Positions 9,463 to 16,401 of a stretch of DNA of 64,000 nt are shown in pieces. The stretch's first letter is position 1. Every line of letters begins with the position of its first letter. The notes beneath the pieces were generated by a model. The model was not told where the DNA came from. It did no database searches and worked only from the letters and a program-made list of their open reading frames with translations. Position numbers and translations under genes: made by a program. Origin of the DNA: a virus; the IMG/VR virus record IMGVR_UViG_3300012009_000091, positions 1 through 64,000 of that record; one strand, written 5' to 3'.

Positions 9463-10178
9463 CACTCAGTCGAGCAGAACGCGATATCGAGATATGGCGC
9501 GCGTGGCGTGCGGATCCTGGTCCACACACAACAGAACCACTGCTCGATTCGATTGAACCCATCGTGGAAAGTACTGTACGCAGTGTTTATGGTCGAGGTT
9601 TGACTGGCGGACGTATGCGTGTTCCGCGGGTGGTTGTGAAAGGGATGGCGAATAACCTTGCCTTAAAGCAACTCGAGACAAATTACAGTCCCGACAAATC
9701 CCAGATCAATACCTACCTGACCAACTGGTTGAGTCGAAAGTTAGCTCCCGAATTAAACACGTATCAAAATATCGTACGTATTCCACACGGGAAAGCTGAG
9801 GATATTAAACCGATTCAGCGTGTTACTAATGAGTTGGAAGAGAAGCTTCAACGGACCCCTTCTGATCAAGATATCGCTGACTACATGAAGTTGCCGGAGA
9901 AACACATACAGGCCGTTCGTCATCAAGCGTCTCAGAAGGATTACATCGCCAGTAAGGCGGAGCTCGAAACTGGATTATTCCAGACGCCGTTTCAGCGCGC
10001 GCTACGGCAGACATACATCGATTTACCGTCTCAGGATCGAGCGCTCTTTGATCTGTGGGTCAAACAAAACAAAAAGCCGGATGAGCTGATGAACTTGCTG
10101 AACGTCAATCGACGACAGTTGTCTGAAAGTCAGTCGAGAATTCGGTCTCATCTCTCCGAGAACTTGGCATTCTCATGA
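9459..10178 (+). CDS. Phage sigma-70-family RNA polymerase sigma factor
   Basis: A 239-aa protein with the order of a compact group-3 (FliA-sized) sigma. Region 2 spans about residues 24-108: YSPDKSQINTYLTNWLSRKL matches the F.P.KG..F.TY...WI pattern of region 2.3-2.4, followed by NIVRIPHG. Region 3 spans about 109-165, where EEKLQRTPSDQDIADYMKL matches the L.R.PT..EIA..L signature. A weaker region 4 spans about 186-235 (LPSQDRALFDL, then LLNVNRRQLSES). Region 1.1 is absent. It would direct a core polymerase to phage promoters. Because this phage also encodes a full core enzyme at 50236, that enzyme is the obvious candidate partner, with host core as the alternative. Starts in an ATGA overlap. 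Confidence 0.87.
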   Translation: MTLSRAERDIEIWRAWRADPGPHTTEPLLDSIEPIVESTVRSVYGRGLTGGRMRVPRVVVKGMANNLALKQLETNYSPDKSQINTYLTNWLSRKLAPELNTYQNIVRIPHGKAEDIKPIQRVTNELEEKLQRTPSDQDIADYMKLPEKHIQAVRHQASQKDYIASKAELETGLFQTPFQRALRQTYIDLPSQDRALFDLWVKQNKKPDELMNLLNVNRRQLSESQSRIRSHLSENLAFS

Positions 10179-10372
10179 CGGATGAACAAGAACAGTTGCT
10201 TACTGATTTAGAGACTGCGGCGAATGAGTACGCTGAGAGGGAAACGCTCCGACTCCAAAAACGGGCCGCCCTTCTGAGACGTCTAAACACGCGAGTTGAT
10301 GATTTTGTCAACTCGGTGGTGTCTACCCAGGCACGTCTGGTACTCTCAGATATCGACTCTTTGTTGGGGTAG
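10175..10372 (+). CDS. Small coiled-coil protein, 65 aa
   Basis: ATGA overlap with the sigma-factor stop. Nearly the whole protein is one charged amphipathic helix (LLTDLETAANEYAERETLRL, then QKRAALLRRL), so it probably forms a coiled coil. No family is recognised. Tight coupling to the sigma gene makes a sigma-associated role (for example anti-sigma or adaptor) worth considering. It also lies directly before the appendage genes, and a virion role is equally possible. Confidence 0.65.
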   Translation: MTDEQEQLLTDLETAANEYAERETLRLQKRAALLRRLNTRVDDFVNSVVSTQARLVLSDIDSLLG

Positions 10373-10375
10373 CAC

Positions 10376-10987
10376 ATGTCCTTGGTTGAAGTCACAGTTC
10401 AAGTCCAGACAGACGATGCTGCTCCTGTGCCCATTGAGGATGCGTATTACACCCTTCAGGATGACGGGCAGACGCAAGTTCTAGAGGAGGGGGCAACAGA
10501 TGCGTCAGGCGAGGCTGGGCCTTTCGCGTTGACCGCTGGCGAGACGTACAAGCTTTTGCTGCGCAAAGACAGGGTGACATTCACCGTACCCGAGTCTTTC
10601 GCAGTCACTGGTCCGCTTCCGGAAACTCAGACTTTCACAGGATCGCCGTTTACCGTTGGTACACCCTCTGATCCGTCTTTATGTCGGGTCTATGGGGATG
10701 TCCGACGATTGGATGTGTTTCCTTGGGAGGGTTGCACGGTCCTGGTTGACAATCTGTATAACAACGCTGTGATTGGCGATTTGTTGATCCTTCATCCCCG
10801 GCTTGAGGCGCAGACGGACTCTTCCGGCGTTTGGTGGATTGATCTGTTGCGTGGTTCGGTAGTGCGCTTCTCGTTTCAATACGCTAGGTTGATTATGCGG
10901 GTGCAGGTACCCGATCAATCATCGATAGATCTGGCTACTCTCTATCAATCGGCAGAATCGGAGATCGGTGAAGTGGTAAGAGGCTGA
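10376..10987 (+). CDS. Two-domain Ig-like tail appendage protein, 203 aa
   Basis: Two beta domains. Residues 1-85 have the carboxypeptidase-regulatory/transthyretin-like pattern (VPIEDAYYTL, GATDASGEAG, LTAGETYKLLL). Residues 98-190 begin LCRVYGDVR, contain TDSSGVWWIDLLRG and end VQVPD. That second module recurs at the start of the protein encoded at 15278-15931 (LCRVAADFR, TDRYGHVEFDLVQGG, VCPD). Such modules are usually decorations on tail fibres or baseplates. The gene lies three bases after the previous stop. The appendage role is inferred from fold and context. Confidence 0.65.
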   Translation: MSLVEVTVQVQTDDAAPVPIEDAYYTLQDDGQTQVLEEGATDASGEAGPFALTAGETYKLLLRKDRVTFTVPESFAVTGPLPETQTFTGSPFTVGTPSDPSLCRVYGDVRRLDVFPWEGCTVLVDNLYNNAVIGDLLILHPRLEAQTDSSGVWWIDLLRGSVVRFSFQYARLIMRVQVPDQSSIDLATLYQSAESEIGEVVRG

Positions 10988-10988
10988 T

Positions 10989-13049
10989 ATGACCGAACGA
11001 AGACTCAGATGGCACCAACGATACCCGCGCCTAGCGACCAAAGACGCCTCGGAGGACATCACTCTCGAGTCGGATCGAGATGTGTTTGTTCAAGCGGTCG
11101 GCGAAATCTCTTTGATGACAACGGCTGGATCTGGTTCGGACATTACCCTTAATGCTGCGGGAAAGATCTTCACTGCAGCCAGCGAGAACATTGAGTCATA
11201 CTCAGGTACATATATTTATCTGGAGAGTGGGACGTTCGTTAGTATCCATACAGATACGTATTTTCGGCTCTTCTCTGATGAGTATGTTTATCTGCGCGCG
11301 AAGATGCAAGAAGCTCTTTTAGCTGCTACCTCGTCGGCTGTCCCGCTGACGGGAAATCAAGACGTGATCCTGGCGGCAGATGCCGATATCAGAAAGATTG
11401 CTACAGGTGACGTACTGTCACTTTCTTCGTCTGGAGGCATCTGTTTGAGTACGGACGACACGGTAGCTTCTCCGTATTCTGGATGGACTCCTGTATCGCC
11501 GGGTACTATTGAAATTCAGGCGCATTCCACGGCCCCTGTGAACAACAGGATCTCGTTGAGTTCTAAGCTTGAGGGATCCGCTCTTAGTGCGGAAATTCAT
11601 CTGGCTGCAGATGAAGATATTTCCATTGACTCGAATGGTGCGCTATCCTTGGATACCACGGGAGGGAGCGGCGACGTCACAATCTCCTCAGGCGGTGCGA
11701 TTGATGTGCGAGCACTGCTCTCTACGTTTCATGTGGTCACAGGGGCGGGAGTTCAGATCTCGTCTAAGACAGGCATTGGGCTCCCTGGTGCGGGGATGGG
11801 AAACTATCTCCATTTTTACTCCGACGACAAGACTGGAATCTCCAGTGAAGACGATATCAACCTCCTGACAACTGTCGCGACGGCTGGGATTCGACTGTCG
11901 ACGCAAGCGACTGAAACGTACAATAATCCGACGAATATCACTACCGGGAACATTGAGATTCTCTCTAGTGAGAGTATCGATATCACGGCTGCGGATGACG
12001 TGACCATAACCGGAACAACCGGCAATGGGGGTATGATCTTTACTTCTGGTTGGCTGGTTCTACAGGGCGACTATACGCAGGTAATGGGGCTGGGCGCATC
12101 GGGACTCACTCTTGCGGGTAATACGGGCCCATTGTCCGGATCGGCTGGCACGAATATCACTTTCTCTGCTGACGAGGATATCCGTCTTCGCGCAGAAACC
12201 GGTCATGCATATCTAGCGACTGCTCACAGTCCTACGCCTAGTGACGGTCACATCATCATCACGGCGGATGTTGATGGTCGACTCTTGTGTGATCGACATA
12301 TCATTCTTCAAGGCAATACACCTGTTTATTCCGGAGCAGCGGGTACAGGTGGGATTCTCTTGGATCTCGAGGGTGAGCTAGTTGATTCTGAGTCAGGTGT
12401 GCCTGGGTCGGACTACGAAAACCGGGTGACGTGTTGTGCTCCCGAAGGTTTTCATTCTCGTGTCGGACAAGATGATACCTATACTGACCCTAAGCTCATC
12501 AAGTTGGCTGTAGCTCCCATGTCTGGGTCTCCGTTTGGAGTTGTGTCGTTATCTACTTCGTGGTCTACCGGGTTGGTAGATCTGGAGCCGTCGGCGGCGG
12601 TCATGTACGGCTTGGTTCATCTCCCTTTTGATGTTGAGTTGGTCATGGTCTATGTTCAACTCAGAGGAGATGCGGCAGGAGTTTCGTTTACAATTGGTTT
12701 GATGCGGAAGGATGTGGATTCTGGTGGTGATCCAACTCCAACACAGTTAGTCATTGCCAGCGGTTCTAATTCGGTGAGTACGACTGCGACGTACTTTGCT
12801 TTGCACGGCAATGGGGCTGGATCTACAATCATGACTACTATTGGAAGTAGCCCGCCATCGGATTCTTTTGTAGGCAATCAATCCAACTGGTTTAATGCAG
12901 TCAACAACGAATCGCGAGGTGACGGTTCTGGCGATACGAAATGGGAGGAGCATGGTTTTCTCATTGGCATTCACAACGACGATAGCGTTGATGATCTGCA
13001 CGTTCATGATATTGTCGTTGTGTACCGTGCAAAGGCATCGTATCCATAG
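10989..13049 (+). CDS. Beta-helical tail fibre/appendage protein, 686 aa
   Basis: From about residue 20 to 440 the sequence is a run of irregular rungs of the type I-L-A-A-D-E-D-I-S-I or D-V-T-I-S-S-G-G, rich in Gly, Ser, Thr, Asp and Ile (for example SADEDIRLRAETG and AADEDISIDSNG). This is typical of a parallel beta-helix or triple-stranded beta-prism fibre. After about residue 490 a separate globular beta domain follows, ending with HDIVVVYRAK. Gly-Asp-rich loops would suit a host-binding shaft. No endosialidase or lyase active site is recognised. Confidence 0.65.
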   Translation: MTERRLRWHQRYPRLATKDASEDITLESDRDVFVQAVGEISLMTTAGSGSDITLNAAGKIFTAASENIESYSGTYIYLESGTFVSIHTDTYFRLFSDEYVYLRAKMQEALLAATSSAVPLTGNQDVILAADADIRKIATGDVLSLSSSGGICLSTDDTVASPYSGWTPVSPGTIEIQAHSTAPVNNRISLSSKLEGSALSAEIHLAADEDISIDSNGALSLDTTGGSGDVTISSGGAIDVRALLSTFHVVTGAGVQISSKTGIGLPGAGMGNYLHFYSDDKTGISSEDDINLLTTVATAGIRLSTQATETYNNPTNITTGNIEILSSESIDITAADDVTITGTTGNGGMIFTSGWLVLQGDYTQVMGLGASGLTLAGNTGPLSGSAGTNITFSADEDIRLRAETGHAYLATAHSPTPSDGHIIITADVDGRLLCDRHIILQGNTPVYSGAAGTGGILLDLEGELVDSESGVPGSDYENRVTCCAPEGFHSRVGQDDTYTDPKLIKLAVAPMSGSPFGVVSLSTSWSTGLVDLEPSAAVMYGLVHLPFDVELVMVYVQLRGDAAGVSFTIGLMRKDVDSGGDPTPTQLVIASGSNSVSTTATYFALHGNGAGSTIMTTIGSSPPSDSFVGNQSNWFNAVNNESRGDGSGDTKWEEHGFLIGIHNDDSVDDLHVHDIVVVYRAKASYP

Positions 13050-13057
13050 GAGCTGAC

Positions 13058-13597
13058 ATGCAGGAAGTACGCAAAAACACCGTCAGCGAACTTGTAGTTC
13101 AGCTCCTGGACTACTCTGGTGCTCCTAAGACTGGGGCAGTCAAAGGAGACGTCGATCCTTACTACCGTAAGATGGGTGGTGCGAGTACTCAATTACCAGG
13201 TACGGATTTTGATTGGACAGAAATCGATTCAACCAACATGCCTGGTTTGTATTTGTTCACGTTCAATGCGACAGCGGTCGCTAACAATGTTCTGGATACT
13301 CTTGGACAAACAACCATCGTGCTGAATGATCAGACTGGAGGCGTGTTTTCTCGTCATCAAGAGATCATCATCGTGACCGCCGATTACTCGTGGCTATCTC
13401 TACAGCGCATTTTGGGGCTCAACCTCGAGAACGCGAAGTTGAAGCCTACTGCTGTTAACAGTGCTGGGTTCATGACGACCGGTACTTTGGAAATCTACGA
13501 GGACAACGGGCTAACGACCCTTGTGGCTACCTACAATGTGGCGGTGACATATAGTCCGGCCAACGTTCTTCAGCTGCATCAGGTGACGAAGATATGA
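13058..13597 (+). CDS. Tail appendage protein, 179 aa
   Basis: ATG with a GGAGCTGAC site. Residues 1-110 form a beta-rich domain (ELVVQLLDYSGAPKTGAV, then PGLYLFTFNATAV and QEIIIVTAD). The rest looks like a second small beta domain (TGTLEIYEDNGLTTLVATYNV). It overlaps the next start by ATGA. The pattern is like small collar or fibre-attachment proteins in myovirus fibre clusters, but I do not recognise a specific family. Confidence 0.6.
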   Translation: MQEVRKNTVSELVVQLLDYSGAPKTGAVKGDVDPYYRKMGGASTQLPGTDFDWTEIDSTNMPGLYLFTFNATAVANNVLDTLGQTTIVLNDQTGGVFSRHQEIIIVTADYSWLSLQRILGLNLENAKLKPTAVNSAGFMTTGTLEIYEDNGLTTLVATYNVAVTYSPANVLQLHQVTKI

Positions 13598-13857
13598 GTG
13601 TATCTGATCACATTCGTATGGCGGCCAATGGGGCTTGGGGAGACCTTACAGGCGGGATGCTGTCTTCTGGCGGGATGATTGTTGAGATTGGATCTGTATC
13701 TGTATCTACTTCTGGTCTGTTCGCTCGTCCGTATGAGAGGCACCCCATGTCCGCTGTCGATGGGGCTCCCGAGGCGCCAGCACCCGCTAATGTAGACACG
13801 GCTTCTGCTGAACCTAGTGTCAATTCTCGGGCCGGCAAATTCATCGTGAGGAGGTAA
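13594..13857 (+). CDS. Small appendage-cluster protein, 87 aa
   Basis: Starts in an ATGA overlap and ends just before a strong GAGGAGG site for the next gene. The N-terminal half is Gly/Met/Ser-rich (GAWGDLTGGMLSSGG). The C-terminal half is Pro/Ala-rich and probably disordered, ending in a basic KFIVRR. Family unknown. Its size and position suggest a linker or minor component of the appendage built by its neighbours. Confidence 0.6.
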   Translation: MSVSDHIRMAANGAWGDLTGGMLSSGGMIVEIGSVSVSTSGLFARPYERHPMSAVDGAPEAPAPANVDTASAEPSVNSRAGKFIVRR

Positions 13858-13859
13858 GC

Positions 13860-14762
13860 ATGGCTTCGTATGTAAAACGGGCCATTGTCGATACAGAGGA
13901 TATGTTCTGGAAGATCCAGTATTTCCTCCGTAGTAGCTTATTGGCCAGCTGGGCCTATGTCGACGGTCGATACAACAGCCTGGACGGTGTAGCTGAATCG
14001 ACTTTCGGTGGTGAGACGGCCGGAGGAAGTTTGGCTGACGGTGACTATGTTGTGCTTCATATCCCTGCTACGACTGATTCCGATCGAGGTGTAGTACAGG
14101 TGAAGTTCAACACGACAGGCAGTCGACGGGTTGAGCTGTATGCTCACCCAGGAGGCTGGGATGCAGGCGTGCATGCTCCGAAAGAGCTTACTCAAGTGTT
14201 GGGGGACAGCACCACGATTGCCTGTGGTGATGATGACATCGACGAGATTCATCTCATTGTCGACTCAACTCGAGCGATCATTTGGGGTCGGGTTACTGGC
14301 GGCGTAACGCCCTACTACTTCGGCTATCTCGGGTTCATCCAATCTCACTATGGAGACATCGATTCCACTCCCGATCCGAACCCGCTTCTGGTGACAGGAG
14401 GCAGGAATATTCCTGGTGAACTGGGTTCGGCAGCTCCGATGTACATGCTTACTTCTGATCCAATCTCTGTCGTTACTTACAAAGTCCTTCGGTCCACTGG
14501 GCTATTGGATACTGACGGTGCTGATATGTTGGACACCATGCAGTACAACTACCGAGAAGACCCACCGATCGCGTCGAGAACTTTGATTGCGTGTCTGATC
14601 GGTACTGCTACTGTTCTCCAGAAGGAAATCCGTGGTGAGTTGACCGGGGTGTTCTATTATGGCCCTCATGGTTCCCTGTCTGATGAAACACCTGTAGGCC
14701 GTTCGGATGGGCAATACATGGTGTACAATGACGTTGTGACTGGCCCCATTGCCCCTGCGTGA
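13860..14762 (+). CDS. Tail appendage protein, 300 aa
   Basis: Strong GAGGAGG site eight bases before the ATG. Sequence is beta-rich, with one segment (about residues 60-175) reading like a carbohydrate-binding-type jelly-roll (DGDYVVLHIPA, RRVELYAHPGGW, DEIHLIVDSTRAIIWG). The C-terminal 120 residues are less regular. No catalytic motif is recognised. Lying between fibre and Ig-like genes, it is probably part of the host-recognition or baseplate-decoration assembly. Confidence 0.6.
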   Translation: MASYVKRAIVDTEDMFWKIQYFLRSSLLASWAYVDGRYNSLDGVAESTFGGETAGGSLADGDYVVLHIPATTDSDRGVVQVKFNTTGSRRVELYAHPGGWDAGVHAPKELTQVLGDSTTIACGDDDIDEIHLIVDSTRAIIWGRVTGGVTPYYFGYLGFIQSHYGDIDSTPDPNPLLVTGGRNIPGELGSAAPMYMLTSDPISVVTYKVLRSTGLLDTDGADMLDTMQYNYREDPPIASRTLIACLIGTATVLQKEIRGELTGVFYYGPHGSLSDETPVGRSDGQYMVYNDVVTGPIAPA

Positions 14763-14765
14763 CCT

Positions 14766-15278
14766 ATGGTTCGTTTTGTAGTCAAGACTCCGACTGGTGA
14801 TCCGATCCCCGATGTTTCCGTTCGAGTGCTTGACGCCTCTGGCATTCTGGCGGCTTCTGGCACAACAGACGGTTTCGGCTATCTCGATTTAGATCTTGTC
14901 GTTGGATCATATTCTGTCTGGTATTCACGAGGTGGATATGCTCGACCTTCTGCTCCATATAATTTGGAAGTGCCAGCTGACGAAATCATTCTCAGCTCGG
15001 GTTGGCCAGACCCTTTGATTCCAGATCAATCTCTGGTATTGATAGGGTCTGGATTTGAGTCAACTCCGGCAGACAATATTGTGCGTTTCACTACTGAAAT
15101 AGGAACCATCGACAAAGCAGGAGCGGACGTCTCCATGGCCAACGATGTGCTCGTTGTGACTGCCCCTTCGGCTGTAGAGCTTGGGGCTGTTGCAGAGACT
15201 AGTGTGTTGGTGATCAAGTCTAATCCAACGCCGCCGCCAGCTGAGATTGAGAGTAACACCATTACGTTGAACATCTGA
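14766..15278 (+). CDS. Ig-like tail protein (transthyretin-like plus IPT/TIG-like), 170 aa
   Basis: Residues 1-70 are a carboxypeptidase-regulatory-like module (GDPIPDVSVRVLDASG, TTDGFGYLDLDLVVGSYSVW). Residues 75-170 resemble an IPT/TIG domain (LVLIGSGFESTPADNIVRF, ending ESNTITLNI). Both are common in phage adhesive appendages and probably give weak carbohydrate contact or spacing. The stop overlaps the next start (TGATG). Confidence 0.65.
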   Translation: MVRFVVKTPTGDPIPDVSVRVLDASGILAASGTTDGFGYLDLDLVVGSYSVWYSRGGYARPSAPYNLEVPADEIILSSGWPDPLIPDQSLVLIGSGFESTPADNIVRFTTEIGTIDKAGADVSMANDVLVVTAPSAVELGAVAETSVLVIKSNPTPPPAEIESNTITLNI

Positions 15279-15931
15279 TGCCACAGATAGTAAACTTGAC
15301 ATTGACGCCCTCCACAGAACCGGAGCTGTGTCGTGTTGCTGCCGACTTTCGCTTGCCGGACGGACGTCCCATCAATCGTCTTCATGTTCGGATTTTGACT
15401 TGGCCAGATGACCAGGGTGCGCTTGTAGCGCAGTCTCTTTCTGTCCTAGGGGCAGTAGATTACTACACCGACCGGTATGGACATGTCGAATTTGATTTGG
15501 TTCAAGGCGGCACGTTTGTTATCTGGCTGGGGTTGCAGACGGAGGTTCGGCATAAATTCGTTTGCCCTGACGTTGCTGAAGCGAATTTGTTCGACTACCT
15601 CTATCCGTATCTTGCCAGCATCGAAATGTCCGAGTCTTCTTACGCTATGGAAGTAGGAGAGACAATCGGGTTGTTAGCAACCGGAACGTACAGCGACGGA
15701 TCGACATGTAATGTGACTAGCGCTGTGACGTTTCAGAGTGGGAATTCGAGTATTGCTTCTATCAGCAATGCCAGTGTCACAGGAGAGTCAGTCGGATCTA
15801 CGACTATCAACATTGATTCTGTTCTCGATTCTGCCCTCCCAGAACATGAAGATATGTTGGAGCGCTCCTATGTGCACATTCCTTCTCCTTTCTATGTGAT
15901 TGGTACGAATCGCACTGTTACTGTGTCGTGA
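15278..15931 (+). CDS. Ig-like (Big2-type) tail protein, 217 aa
   Basis: Residues 10-105 carry the same LCRV...TD..G...DL..G...CPD module as the protein at 10376. Residues about 112-185 match a bacterial Ig-like group 2 domain: SYAMEVGETIGLLATGTYSDG, then VTFQSGNSSIASISN and GSTTINI. Big2 domains in phages are usually surface adhesion modules on virions. Starts in a TGATG overlap and ends in a GTGA overlap. Confidence 0.7.
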   Translation: MPQIVNLTLTPSTEPELCRVAADFRLPDGRPINRLHVRILTWPDDQGALVAQSLSVLGAVDYYTDRYGHVEFDLVQGGTFVIWLGLQTEVRHKFVCPDVAEANLFDYLYPYLASIEMSESSYAMEVGETIGLLATGTYSDGSTCNVTSAVTFQSGNSSIASISNASVTGESVGSTTINIDSVLDSALPEHEDMLERSYVHIPSPFYVIGTNRTVTVS

Positions 15932-16401
15932 ATGAAGCCGGGGCTGTCAGCCAGTTTGTCAGGCAACGACTGGAGGGCTACCTGAGGGACCGGCAAAGTG
16001 TGCTTCCTCCCCATACTAAATTGCTCATCCAACTCTTGATTCATGCCATTCGCGAATGGATGGGTGTTCGCGATGAGATATTGAAACCCAGAGACGCCAG
16101 ATGTATGCAGCGGATGGAGATCTACCATCAAGTGCATGACTGGTTCTGGTCGGACTCGGATTTCATTGGTACTGTGTGGGTGGTAACTCGAAAGCGCGGC
16201 AAAGAGAAAACTAGCCGCGCTGGTCTTATCACTTTTGGGGCCATTTGTATGGCTCTAGATGTGAACCCAAAGACGATTCGACGGCTCTTGGAAGCTCGTA
16301 CGTTCGGAGATATAGAGGACATCTACTATGGAGTTTTCGGTACAGAGCATCGAACAGGAGCTACGGACTCTGCTTCGTGGTGGGATCCGGACAGCCTTTG
16401 A
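15928..16401 (+). CDS. Small protein with helix-turn-helix-like C-terminus, 157 aa
   Basis: GTG start in a GTGA overlap, without its own clear ribosome site, so coupled to the gene before. The protein is helical and rich in Arg and Trp. Residues about 100-140 (TFGAICMALDVNPKTIRRLL) have the spacing of a helix-turn-helix, a pattern I associate with small phage proteins of the form W...F..IC..L...P..IR. The final 74 bases overlap the next gene. It could bind DNA or be a virion assembly factor; its place inside a structural operon is odd for a regulator. Confidence 0.6.
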   Translation: MNEAGAVSQFVRQRLEGYLRDRQSVLPPHTKLLIQLLIHAIREWMGVRDEILKPRDARCMQRMEIYHQVHDWFWSDSDFIGTVWVVTRKRGKEKTSRAGLITFGAICMALDVNPKTIRRLLEARTFGDIEDIYYGVFGTEHRTGATDSASWWDPDSL

